Shown here one piece after another: positions 34,862 through 44,800 of a DNA stretch of 64,000 nucleotides. The stretch lies in contig CAADGL010000021.1 of the NCBI GenBank assembly GCA_900696525.1, positions 1-64,000 of the forward strand, written 5' to 3'. Position 1 is the stretch's first letter. The number at the start of each line of letters is the position of its first letter. The notes beneath the pieces were generated by a model, which was not told where the DNA came from, did not search any database, and saw only the letters and a program-made list of their open reading frames with translations. The position numbers were made by a program, and so were the translations under genes. The stretch comes from an uncultured Planctomycetota bacterium (lineage in GTDB: Bacteria > Planctomycetota > Phycisphaerae > UBA1845 > Fen-1342).

Positions 34862-36904
34862 TCACTCGCCGCCGCCGCCGCGCCGCAGCGCCTCCCGTGC
34901 CCGGGCCAGGGCCTCGACCGCCTGCGGCAGATCGGGATCGGCGGCGACGGCCCGTTCGAGCCACGGCAGCGCGGCGCCGAGATCGCCGGCCTCCGCCTCG
35001 ACCAATCCGCGGTTCATCAGCAGCAGCGCGCTGCGCGGGAGCAGCGTCAGTCCCCGATCCAGCGCGGCGCGAGCCCGCCCCCACTCCCCCAGCGACGCGA
35101 GCATCAGCCCGTAGTACGCGTGGCCGCGCTCGTCGCGCGGGCGCCGCTCGCAGTAGCGCTCGTACTGCCGCAGCGCGTCGCTCGTGCGCCCGGTCGCCGC
35201 ATAGTACCCGGCGAGCTCGAACCGCGGCTCGCGCGCCGCGGGCCGGCGCTCGACCACCTGCGCAAGCCGCCGCTCATACTCGCTGTGCCGCCCGGCGAGC
35301 AGGCACAGGCGCGCGTGCGTCAGGTCCTGCGCCGGCTCGCGCAGCAGTCCCCAGCGCTCCAGCGCCGCCGCACCGGCCAGCGCACGGTCGAGCCGGGCCC
35401 GCTCGTCGTCGCGCAGGAGCGCGCTGGCCCGCAGCGGGTCGCCGCGATGCATGGCCGCCGAAAGCGCCGCGGCGTCGCGGGCCACGGCGTGAGCGTAGTG
35501 CTGCACGACCATGCTGTGCGCCCAGAGCGCGGCGAGCAGCGCCATGCCGAGCACGAAGGCGTATCCCGCGGGTTGCAGGCGTCCCGCGCTTCGCAGCCGC
35601 AGGTTGCTCAGCGTCGCGTCGCGCGTCCACGGCAGGCGCACGAGCCGCAGGACCAGCAGCGCGATCAGCGCCGCCAGCCCCAGCGCGAAGAGGAACGCCA
35701 CCATCCCGTACAGCCCGCGGAACGCCAGCATCGCGGCCAGGAACGCGCCGCCCAGGATCAGCTCGTCGCCGTAGTTGAACGCGCCGCGACGCGTGCTGCG
35801 CGCCGGGAGCAGGAAGGCGATCAGCAGCGCGGCAGCCGCGAGGATCGCCGCGACGACAAGGTCGTGCGCGTGCCAGGCGAACGAGCGGTCGAAGGACGCG
35901 AACAGCAGCAGGCTCAGGAGCGAGAACACGGCCAGCACGGCCCAGGGCCGCGCGTCGCGCCGCCGGGGCTCGGCGCGCGCGCCGGGCGCAGCGGTCGCGC
36001 CCACCGCGGCCGCGGCGCGTGGGGGCGTCAGGACCGCCGGCGCGCCCCAGCCGACGTACAAGGCCTCGTTCGGGCAGACGTGGACGCAGTCGAGGCATTT
36101 CATGCAGCCCGGATCGACGACGGCCTTGAAGTCGCGCACTTCCTCGTGGACGCGCACGTTCGAGGTGCAGACGGCGGTGCAGTGGCCGCACTGGTCGCAC
36201 GCGTCGGTGACGCGGATGCGCAGCGGCGCGAGTTGATCGACGACGCCGAAGATGCCGCCGTAGGGGCAGGCGTTGGTGCAGAAGCCCTTCTGGCCGAGGA
36301 AGTAGATGATGACGAAGCCGCAGATCAGAAAGGTCAGGATCGCGGGCGTCCAGGTTGGGAAGGTCTCCCAGAAGTCTTCGCGCGTCAGCGCCCAGCCGCG
36401 CATCTCGAAGACCCCGCCCGCAAGCCACTGATACAGCAGCGGCGCGACGAACATGTACAGGAACGCCAGCAGCGGCACCAGCCCCAGCACGCGCGAGCGC
36501 AGCGACCGCGGACGGATGCCGGCCTGCTTCAGCATCCAGCGCGCCAGGTCCTGAAGCGCAACCAGGTGGCAGCCCCAGCCGCACACCCAGCGGCCCAGAA
36601 CCAGCGTGCTGGCGATCGCCAGCGCGAAGAAGATCAGCCCCGCGTTGACCAGCCCGTGCTTGACGAACTCCATCGCCTCGGAGGGCTCGAGCGGCGAGAT
36701 TGTGCGGCCGCTGCTCAGCCAATGCGCCACGTGGATCGCGATCAGCACGTGCAGCCCGATCAGCACGCCCGTCCGCCAGCGGCCGATCTTTCCCGGCCGG
36801 ACCTCGTCCGCCTTCGCCGCGACAACCGGCAAGGCGCGCGGCGGCGCGGGGTGTCGCGGCCGGCAGCGCTCCTGGCTCTTCTTCGGCTGAGCCGTCGTGC
36901 TCAT
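34862..36904 (-). CDS. Membrane 4Fe-4S ferredoxin protein with C-terminal TPR domain
   Basis: A 680-residue fusion. The N-terminal 230 residues are a NapH/YccM-like membrane part with about five spans, including the cysteine motifs CGWGCH and FCTNACPYGG. Next come two ferredoxin clusters, CDQCGHCTAVC (about 235-245) and CMKCLDCVHVC (about 266-276), then more spans (about 300-470) and finally TPR repeats (about 560-675) rich in Ala, Arg and Leu. NapH proteins pass electrons from quinol to periplasmic reductases; the TPR end suggests a partner-binding platform. No reductase gene is adjacent. The start MSTTAQPKKSQERC lies at 36904. Confidence 0.85.
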   Translation of the reverse strand: MSTTAQPKKSQERCRPRHPAPPRALPVVAAKADEVRPGKIGRWRTGVLIGLHVLIAIHVAHWLSSGRTISPLEPSEAMEFVKHGLVNAGLIFFALAIASTLVLGRWVCGWGCHLVALQDLARWMLKQAGIRPRSLRSRVLGLVPLLAFLYMFVAPLLYQWLAGGVFEMRGWALTREDFWETFPTWTPAILTFLICGFVIIYFLGQKGFCTNACPYGGIFGVVDQLAPLRIRVTDACDQCGHCTAVCTSNVRVHEEVRDFKAVVDPGCMKCLDCVHVCPNEALYVGWGAPAVLTPPRAAAAVGATAAPGARAEPRRRDARPWAVLAVFSLLSLLLFASFDRSFAWHAHDLVVAAILAAAALLIAFLLPARSTRRGAFNYGDELILGGAFLAAMLAFRGLYGMVAFLFALGLAALIALLVLRLVRLPWTRDATLSNLRLRSAGRLQPAGYAFVLGMALLAALWAHSMVVQHYAHAVARDAAALSAAMHRGDPLRASALLRDDERARLDRALAGAAALERWGLLREPAQDLTHARLCLLAGRHSEYERRLAQVVERRPAAREPRFELAGYYAATGRTSDALRQYERYCERRPRDERGHAYYGLMLASLGEWGRARAALDRGLTLLPRSALLLMNRGLVEAEAGDLGAALPWLERAVAADPDLPQAVEALARAREALRRGGGGE

Positions 36905-36935
36905 GATCGCATTCTACGCGATGGGCGGCGCCGGA

Positions 36936-39602
36936 TTAGTTGCGCCACCGGGCCGCCTGGTCGCCGCGGCCGGTCTGCTCGTAGAGCCGCGCCAGCAGGT
37001 CGCGCGCGTAGCGCGTGTGGTAATGGTCGGCGCCCAGCGCCGCGCTGAGCCGCTCATGCGCCGCAAGCAGCAGCGGCTCGGCCTCGACCGGGCGCCCCAG
37101 GTCCAGCAGCGCCTCCGCCCGGGCGGCGTCGAACTGCGCCGGACGCCACGCCTGCGGCCCCATCGTCCGCGCCGCCGTTTCCGCCGCCTCGCGCAGCAGT
37201 GCCTCGGCCTCGGCGGGGCGTTTCTGGAGCAGGCGCAGCCGTCCAAGGCCGTGGAGGCAGGCGAGCGTATCGGGGTGTTCGTCGCCCAGCGACTCGCGCG
37301 CGGCGGACAGCGCCGCGGCCAGCAGGCCGTCGGCCTCGTCGAGGCGGCTCCGGCCGGCAAGCATCATGGCGAGGGCCCTGCGGTTGTCGATGGTGTCGGC
37401 GTGGCCCGGGCCGAGCGTGCGATCGCGCAGCGCGAGGGCTTCGCGGTACATCTGCTCGGCGCGGTCGAGCTCGCCGCGGTCACGGAGCAGGCCGGCGCAG
37501 TTGGTGAGGGACGTGAGCGTTTCGGGGTGCTCGGGGCCGAGCACGTCGCGGCTGAGCTCGAGCGACTCGAAGTACAGCGGCTCGGCCTCGGCGCTCTTTC
37601 CGAGGCTGGAAAGCAGCGTGCCGAGGTTGTTGACGGCCACGAGCGTCCCGGGGTGGCGATTGCCGAAGACGCGGCGGCGGGTGGCGAGGCTCTCGCGTGC
37701 AAGCGTCTCGGCCTCTTCAAGCTTGCCTTCGAACTGGAGGAGGATCGAGAGGTTGCTGATCGTGTCGAGTGTCGCCAGGTGCTCGTTTCCGGGGTTCTTG
37801 CGCTGGCCGGCCAGCGCGGCGCGCAGGTGCTCCTCCGCCTCGGGGTAGCTGCCGCGCATGATGAGCAGCATGCCCAGGTTGTTGCGCGTGGTGAGCGTTT
37901 CGGGCGCCTCCGGGCCGAGCGTGCGCTCGTACAGCGGCAGCGCCGCGCGAAACAGCCCTTCCGCCTGTTCCAGGCGCGACTGGTCCTGCAAGATCGAAGC
38001 CAGGTCGTTCAGCGACTCCAGCGTCGCGGCCGCCGACTCCCCCAGCACCTTTTGCCGAAGCTCGTACGCCGCCCGCGCGTGCCCTTCGGCCGCCTCGGCC
38101 AGCCCCAGCGCCCGGTAGCTGCGCGCGATCGTGCTGCGCACCGCGGCTTCGATCAGCGGCCGACCGGCCAGCGCGCCCAGGTCCTTCGAGGCGTTGTCCA
38201 GCGCCTCGCGCACCGTCATCTCGCGGCCGCCGCGGGCCGGGTCCGCCGACGCCAGCACGGTGTTCAGAAACGTGTTGACCGCGGCCGTCGTCTCGGCCTC
38301 CAGTTGCGCCCTGCGGCTTTCGGCCTCGGCCTGCTCGCGCGCTTCCTGCTCCGCGGCCCGGGCCGCGCTCACCTCCGCGAGTCGATCGCTGGCATCGCGC
38401 TCGGCCTTCAGCGTGCGCGCCAGCAGCCACGACAGCGCCACCAGCCCGCCCACGAGCGCCACCGCCACCACGCCCGTCGCCACCACCGCCGCCCGGTTCC
38501 GCCGGCTGAACTTCGCGAACAGGTACCAGGCGCTCGGCGGCCGGGCCAGCAGCGGCTGATCGGCCAGAAAGCGCCGCACGTCCGCGGCCAGGTCGCTGGC
38601 GGTCTCGTAGCGCCTCCCGCGCTCTTTCTCGAGCGCCCGCCGAACGACCCACTCGATGTCACCGCCGATCGCCTGGTTGACGCTCGAGAGCCGTGGCGGC
38701 TCCTCGTCGCGGATGATCCGCGCGGCCTCGGGCAACGGCTTGTGCGCCAGGTCGTACGGCAACCGGCCGGCGAGCATCTCGTACAGGATCACGCCCAGCG
38801 AGTACACGTCCGTCCGCGTATCGAGCTCGCGCGGGTCGCCGGCAATCTGCTCCGGCGACATGTAGGGGACGGTGCCGACGAGCTGTCCGACCGTCGTGGC
38901 CAGGGTGTGCGCCGCCTCGTCGCCGATCACCCGCGCCACGCCGAAATCCAGGATTCTCGGCTGCCCTTCGGCCGTCACCAGGATGTTCGCCGGCTTCAGG
39001 TCGCGGTGGATCACGCCCTTGGTGTGCGCGTGCTGGACAGCGTCGCAGATGCGGGCGAAGAGCTCGAGGCGCTGGCGCAGTCCGTAGCGATGGTCGGCGA
39101 CGAAGGCGCTGAGCGGCCGCCCCTCGATCAGCTCCATCGCGAAATAGGGCTGCGGTCCGTCGCCGACGTCGATGGTTCCCGCTTCGTACACCTGCGCGAT
39201 GCCGGGATGCTGCAAACGCCCCAGCACCTGCACCTCGAACTCGAAGCGATTGACGAGCTCGGCGGTCATCAGCCCGCGCCGCAGCAGCTTCAGCGCCACG
39301 GTGCGCCGCGGATGATCCTGCTCGGCCCGGTACACCACGCCCATGCCGCCCCGGCCGAGCACGCTCAGAACCGTGTAGGCGTCGATCCGCGTGCCAGGCG
39401 CAAGGTCGGCGCGCGTCGTGCCGATCAGTGGCGGCGGACTCGCGCGGATCGTCTCGTCGTGCAGCGCACCGCTCCGGCCGAGCCCGGCGCCGGCCGATGA
39501 GCCCGCCGGCAGCGTCGCCTCGCCGCCGGCCGCCGGCCGCGTATCGAGCGGATCAGCATCACCGGCCGGCCGGGATGGCCGCGGAGGTTGCGTCGAGGAC
39601 AT
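36936..39602 (-). CDS. Planctomycete-type Ser/Thr protein kinase with TPR domain
   Basis: An 888-residue protein. Residues about 65-330 are a Hanks kinase: VLGRGGMGVVYRAEQ, HRDLKPAN at His199-Asp201, ILDFGVARV, and TVPYMSPEQIAG. A single membrane span follows (about residues 365-392, AAVVATGVVAVALVGGLV), then a long TPR region (about 500-880) with MREALALRDR-type helices and many GPEHPET motifs. This kinase-TM-TPR order is very common in planctomycetes. The kinase half would be cytosolic and the TPR half periplasmic. ATG 39602 is taken as the start; a TTG one codon earlier also exists. Confidence 0.9.
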   Translation of the reverse strand: MSSTQPPRPSRPAGDADPLDTRPAAGGEATLPAGSSAGAGLGRSGALHDETIRASPPPLIGTTRADLAPGTRIDAYTVLSVLGRGGMGVVYRAEQDHPRRTVALKLLRRGLMTAELVNRFEFEVQVLGRLQHPGIAQVYEAGTIDVGDGPQPYFAMELIEGRPLSAFVADHRYGLRQRLELFARICDAVQHAHTKGVIHRDLKPANILVTAEGQPRILDFGVARVIGDEAAHTLATTVGQLVGTVPYMSPEQIAGDPRELDTRTDVYSLGVILYEMLAGRLPYDLAHKPLPEAARIIRDEEPPRLSSVNQAIGGDIEWVVRRALEKERGRRYETASDLAADVRRFLADQPLLARPPSAWYLFAKFSRRNRAAVVATGVVAVALVGGLVALSWLLARTLKAERDASDRLAEVSAARAAEQEAREQAEAESRRAQLEAETTAAVNTFLNTVLASADPARGGREMTVREALDNASKDLGALAGRPLIEAAVRSTIARSYRALGLAEAAEGHARAAYELRQKVLGESAAATLESLNDLASILQDQSRLEQAEGLFRAALPLYERTLGPEAPETLTTRNNLGMLLIMRGSYPEAEEHLRAALAGQRKNPGNEHLATLDTISNLSILLQFEGKLEEAETLARESLATRRRVFGNRHPGTLVAVNNLGTLLSSLGKSAEAEPLYFESLELSRDVLGPEHPETLTSLTNCAGLLRDRGELDRAEQMYREALALRDRTLGPGHADTIDNRRALAMMLAGRSRLDEADGLLAAALSAARESLGDEHPDTLACLHGLGRLRLLQKRPAEAEALLREAAETAARTMGPQAWRPAQFDAARAEALLDLGRPVEAEPLLLAAHERLSAALGADHYHTRYARDLLARLYEQTGRGDQAARWRN

Positions 39603-39809
39603 CAATCATCCCAGTCCCGAGATCCGAACCCTGCCGCGCTCCGGGCGAGGCTGCTTCCTACGCGCTGACGCGAGCCACGTCCGCAAACCAGCGCGTGTGC
39701 CGAAACGCCCTCGAGTCCGGCTCAGTGCGCCCCAGCCTCGCCTCGCCGCCGCCGAACCACGCACGGCAGCGCCGCGGGCATCATACCGCGCCAGCAACCC
39801 GCCTCATCG

Positions 39810-40763
39810 TCAGCGCGCTTCCGCATCGGCGACGTGCCGCTCCAGAAACGCGATGATCCGCGGCAGAACCTGCGGGTGCTCGAGCACGTCGAAGTGACCC
39901 AGGCCCGCAACGTAGTGAAACTGGCACTCCGGCAGGACCACGCCCGCGTCCCTGGCCGCCCTGTACGCCTGCTCGAAAGCGCGCGCATTGTCGGTGTAGA
40001 AGACGAAGTCCTGCTCACCGTGGATCGCCAGCATCGGGCTGCGCAGCTCCGCGGCGCGGCCCACTGCGTCAAGCGCCCGCCAGCCCGCCGCTCCCGGCGG
40101 CCCGTATGTCTGGAGCGTGACGCCGAGCTGGCACAGGCCGACGTTGCTCGGATACAGCGTGGCGATCGCCTGGTAGAACGCGTAGTGACGCTGGAGCTGC
40201 CGGCCCGACGTCAACCCGCTTGCGGCGACCACGGCGTCAACGCGCCGCTCGACGCCGGCCAGGTATGCCAGCGTTCCGCCGTTCGAGTAGCCCACGATCA
40301 GCACGCGCTGCGCGCCGAGCTGTTCGCGCCCGCCGGCCTCCAGCCAGTCGAGCACGCTCAGCACGTCCGCCAGGTCGCCGCCTCCCCAGGGCGTTCCGCA
40401 CTCGCGCGGCGCGAGCGTCCACGTGCGGAAACCTTCGGCGCGCAGCTTCGCGCCGAAGCCCTCGTGATAGTCGCGGGCTTTCTGCGGCGGTCCGCCCCAG
40501 TAATAGGTGCTCGCGCCGGTGAGCACGAGCACAAGCCCCGCCGCAGGCTCGTTCGACAGATACCCGCCGGTGAAACCGGGCTCGCCGGCGCGCGGCACTT
40601 CAAACCAGACCGCGTCGGCGACGTCGCCCGCGTCAGCCGGCGGACTGTTGAAATACTCCGGCGGCGTGGATGCGAGATTCGGCCAGGCGCCTGCGTTGAC
40701 CGGCAGCGGCGGCAGGCAGCCGCCGGCCGGCAGCAAGATGGCGGCAAAGACGATCGCCTTCAT
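39810..40763 (-). CDS. Lipoprotein alpha/beta hydrolase at the end of the PUFA-type operon
   Basis: A 317-residue alpha/beta hydrolase. The nucleophile Ser160 lies in GYSNGG, with HGEQDFVFYTD carrying the acid and AGLGHFDVLEHP the catalytic His. The N-terminal 16 residues form a lipoprotein signal with lipobox AGGC (Cys16), so the enzyme is anchored in a membrane and faces away from the cytosol. This would be odd for a pathway step. It is the last of five genes on the same strand, 56 nt after the OleA-like gene. In Shewanella-type ole clusters a cytosolic alpha/beta hydrolase (OleB) works after OleA, but this lipoprotein lacks the look of OleB. Function: esterase or lipase, otherwise unknown. 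Confidence 0.75.
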   Translation of the reverse strand: MKAIVFAAILLPAGGCLPPLPVNAGAWPNLASTPPEYFNSPPADAGDVADAVWFEVPRAGEPGFTGGYLSNEPAAGLVLVLTGASTYYWGGPPQKARDYHEGFGAKLRAEGFRTWTLAPRECGTPWGGGDLADVLSVLDWLEAGGREQLGAQRVLIVGYSNGGTLAYLAGVERRVDAVVAASGLTSGRQLQRHYAFYQAIATLYPSNVGLCQLGVTLQTYGPPGAAGWRALDAVGRAAELRSPMLAIHGEQDFVFYTDNARAFEQAYRAARDAGVVLPECQFHYVAGLGHFDVLEHPQVLPRIIAFLERHVADAEAR

Positions 40764-40819
40764 TGGCCAGGCACCTGAACCCCACGCGGCGCGGCCGTCG
40801 CCCGATACTGGGATAGCCT

Positions 40820-41854
40820 CTACCACTCCACCCCCAGCATCACGCAGTTCAGCCCGCTCCCGATCCCCAGCAGCCCCACCCGGTCGCCGGGTTGCAGAAA
40901 ACCCCGCTCCTCAGCCAGCGCCGCCGTGATCGGCAACGACACCGTGCCGATGTTGCCCAGGAACGGGAACGTCGAAAAGTCGCGCTCCGCGGGAACCTCA
41001 ATCGCCTTGAGGATCGCCTCGCGGTTCGCCGCCCCGACCTGGTGACAGATCACCTTGTCCACCGCCGTCCAGCCCAGCTCGCGGCGGAAGTCCTGCCAGG
41101 CACGCCGCCCCAGGGCCACGCCGTTGTTGAGCACCTCGACGGCGTGGGTCTGGAGCAGCGGCGGGTCGGGGCGCGGCATGACCGTGTCGGGCCCCCAGGT
41201 GCACAGGCGATGGTGCCGCGCATCGCTCCGTGCGATCCCGCCGGCCAGCCTGCGTCGGCCCTCGGCACGAGAAGCCTTCGTCAGCACGACGGCGACGGCG
41301 CCCGAGCCGCCGGTCAGCGTTGCGAGCGAGGTCATGAACGTGGCCAGGTCGGGCTCGCGGCACAGCCGGTCGACGGTCGCGTCAATGACCTCGCGCGCCG
41401 ACTCACACGACACGACCAGTGCGGCCGGAATGTGTCGCAGCGCGAGCGCGGCGGCCGCCTGCACCATGCCGTTCACCACGCCCAGGCACGCGTTCGAGAC
41501 GTCGTACATTTCCGTCTCGCCCGACAGCCCGAGCCCATCGGCCACGGCGCACGCGGTCGCCGGCTCGAGGTGGTCACGGCATACGCCAGCGTAGATCAGC
41601 AGCCCGACCTCCTTCGGTGCTACGCCGGCGCGTGCCAGCGCCTTGCGCCCCGCGCGAATCGCCCCGTCGGCCATGCGCTGCCCCGGCTCCCAGAAACGCC
41701 GCTCGCGCACGCCCGTCAGCGCCTCGATCTGCCCCGGTGGCAGGCGCAGCGCCTCGTACACCGGCGCAAGACGCTGCTCGAGCGCGGCGGACGTGACGAC
41801 GCGCGGCGCCAGCTCGTAACCGAAAGCCGCGATGGCGACGTCCTCGAAACGCAT
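40820..41854 (-). CDS. OleA-like thiolase (KAS III-fold condensing enzyme)
   Basis: A 344-residue condensing enzyme. The nucleophile is Cys123 in SNACLG, with His271 (ICHQVGAANRE) and Asn301 (FLGNIGTVSLP). A Glu at 97 in HLEPATA lies 26 residues before Cys123, exactly as Glu117-Cys143 in Xanthomonas OleA, and Asn301 lies 30 after His271, also as in OleA (His285, Asn315). OleA condenses two fatty acyl-CoAs head to head and begins hydrocarbon synthesis. Ordinary FabH lacks that Glu. The gene starts 3 nt after the KS-CLF-DH-DH gene and is likely translated with it. An alternative is a KAS III that primes the megasynthase. The residue comparison to OleA is from memory of the published numbering. 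Confidence 0.8.
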   Translation of the reverse strand: MRFEDVAIAAFGYELAPRVVTSAALEQRLAPVYEALRLPPGQIEALTGVRERRFWEPGQRMADGAIRAGRKALARAGVAPKEVGLLIYAGVCRDHLEPATACAVADGLGLSGETEMYDVSNACLGVVNGMVQAAAALALRHIPAALVVSCESAREVIDATVDRLCREPDLATFMTSLATLTGGSGAVAVVLTKASRAEGRRRLAGGIARSDARHHRLCTWGPDTVMPRPDPPLLQTHAVEVLNNGVALGRRAWQDFRRELGWTAVDKVICHQVGAANREAILKAIEVPAERDFSTFPFLGNIGTVSLPITAALAEERGFLQPGDRVGLLGIGSGLNCVMLGVEW

Positions 41855-41857
41855 CGC

Positions 41858-44800
41858 TCAGCCCCGCCCCGGAACAAGCGCCACGCCAAAGCCGCGCATG
41901 TCGTAGATGACCACGTCGTCGACGATCAGCAGTCCGTCGACGGCCAGCGCGGGGGCCGCGCCGTCGCACCGCGCGCTCACCGCGGCCTCGACGGACACGC
42001 GCTGATGCGCCGGCAACACCTGGCCGCGGTAGGTCCACTCGTGCGGCGTCCCGAGCGGCGCCGCCGTGCAGCGGTGCGAATCGGCCAGCTCGGGCCAGCG
42101 GGCGCGGGCCGCCGTCACGCAAAGCTGCTGCAATGCTTCGAGCCCCAGCGAGCCGGGCCAGACCGGGTCCTGATGAAAGTGCGCCTTGAAGAACCACTCG
42201 TCGGCGACGACCCGCTTCACGCCCCGCAGCAGGCCCAGCCCGCGCGGCCCGCCGGAAAGGTCAAGCACGTCCACGGCGTCGATCATGCGCAGCGGCGGCT
42301 GCGCAGGGACCTTGATCGGCCCGCCCGCCGGAACGGGCGCATCGGCCGGAACAAGCCGCGCGGCCCCGCGGATGCCGACCTGCTTCGAAAGCGCCGCGGC
42401 GGTGAAGAAGCCGAAGTACGTGTCACCGGCGTAGACCAGGCGCCCGGCATTCCAGACCTGGAAGTCGAAGCGCTCGACGATCATGCCGGCGGCCTCGGAC
42501 ACGTCGGTCACGCGCACGCGCGTCGTCAGCGTGCCCGCGTCGGCGAAGACCTCGGCGTGCAGGGTGGCCCGGCCGCCGAGGTTGCGGAAGCTCAGGTCCT
42601 CGCTGCTGCGCAGCGCCGAGCCCATGTACGCCGCCAGCCACCCGCACGGCTGGAGCGCGACCTCCAGCAGCGCACACAGCGGCATCGCCGCCGCGCGGTC
42701 CGCCGCGCACGACGTGCCGCCCGTGCGGTTGGCCGCGAAGTACCACGCGTCCGGCGCGACGTCGTACTCGGCCTCGATCCAGCCGCCGGCGGCGAGCTTC
42801 CAGGCCTCGCATGCGATGTGCGTCACGCGGTCGATGAACATGTACGGCGGGCCCGGCAGGCGCGCGATTCGGCGATCGCGGTCGAACGGCAAGTAGGGCT
42901 CGCCGAACGCCGCCGACGGATCGCCGATGGCGAACTCGAGGATTCGCTCGCGATCGAAGAGGGACCGGTTTCCGCCGCGCGGAGGCCGGTCCCACGTTAG
43001 CCGCTGCGGCGACCAGGTCTGCTCCAGCCGCGCCCGCGTCAGCCCCGCCAGCCGCAGCGACATGTCCACGAAATGCACGATCGGCTTGCCGTCGGCGTAC
43101 ATCATCGCGTCGGCGACGGCGTAGGGCTCCGGCCCATAGCCGAGCTCCTTGATGTGAATCTCGTAGGCCACGAGGCGCGTGCCGGGCGTGACCGGGCCGC
43201 GGCACTTCATCTTGCACGGGCGGCCGATGATCGGCTCATACGCCGCTTCGCTCTGCTCGGCCACCCACCCCAGGTGCAGCAGGAAGACGCGCAGCGTGTG
43301 CTCGCAGCACTGGTACATCAGCGTGCCGGGCATCACCATGTCGTCGACGAAGTGACAGGCCAGGAACCAGTCGTCCGCATGGATGTCCGCCTCGCCGCGG
43401 ATGAGCCCGATGCCGAAGCGCCCGCCCGCCGGGTCGAGCTCCACGACGCGGTGCAGCAGGCGCATGCGGCCGCCGGGAATGCGCAGCGGATCGCGCAGCC
43501 CCAGGGCGTCGAACGGCGCTCCGAAACAGGCGCCCAGGTCGCCGGCGCGCAGCGCGTCGAGCTGCGCGCCGTCGTAGCGCGCGCGGCGCGCCGGCGTCAG
43601 CGCGATCGGGCCATCGGGCAGAAGGCCGGGGCGCGGCGCCGCCTCCTCGGGCGACAGCACGACGCCGCGCGAGTTGTCGATCTCCTCGGCCGTGAAGAAG
43701 CCGGCGCAGCCGCTGGTCATGCTCATCAGCGGCCGGCCGCCGATGCTGGCCTCGAAGCGGAAAAAGAAGAGCCACGCGTCGCCCTGGCGGACGAACTGGT
43801 CGATGGCAATGTCGTAGCGGATCGTTTCTCCCGGCCGCGGCAGGTCGCGGTGGAACTCAACCGTGGCATCGAGCAGGCGATACGTCCGCGTCCCCTGCAC
43901 GGCCAGGTCGATGCCCAGGTACGAGCAGAGGAACAGGTCTCCCTGGCCCGACTCGACTGCGATGCACACCGGCATGCGGCCGTTGTCGAGATACCAGTCG
44001 CCCGCGCGCGTGTCGTGCTCCGTAACGAGCGTGCCGCGCGCCCCGAGGTTGTACGCGCCGGGCACAGCCCCGAGCAATGCCGCCGGCTCGCCCGTCACGC
44101 GCGTGATGCGGTCCACCAGCATCAACGGCTCGGCCGGCAGGCGCACGCGCTTGGCGTAGCCGTCAACCGCCGCGAAACGCGGTCCGAGAACGCGCGCAAC
44201 CGAGCCCACCGCGAACTCGATGCACTGCTCGCGCGTGAAACCCTGCTCGCTGCGCCTCGGCGCCCGCCGTTCGGCCCGCGCGACAGCCGCACGCGGCGCC
44301 TGGAGCGCCAACGCCGTCGCGCGGCTCACGATCCGCTCCGTCGCGGCCATCGCCGACTGGTGAAACGCAAGATATGCCGCGTGGGCTCGCGCGCCGGCGT
44401 CGGCCGCCGCCTCGATCCCGGCCAGCAATGGGTCGAGCCGGTGCGCCCGGCGCGTCAGCTCCAGCGTGCGCTTTCTCCGCGCGGCGCCGGGCGCGCCTTC
44501 CAGGACGACGCGCGCCGTTGATCCGTCGACCTGGGCGCATTGCACCTCCGCCCATCCCCCTTCCCCGTCGCCGCCCCGCAGCGCGATGGCCTTCACCAGC
44601 GCCAGCATCCCCGTCGCCGCCCCGGCCCACCCGCCGCTCCATTCGCAGGCGCCACGCGCCGCCGCGCCCCCGGCGCCCAGCGCCACGTCGCGGATCACCG
44701 CGTAGACGCGGTCGCCAGCGCGCTGTGCATCCGACAGGCGCTTGACCACGATCGCCGCGGCGCCGTCGCAGAAATCGACCGGCGGCGTGGCGCCGGCCCG

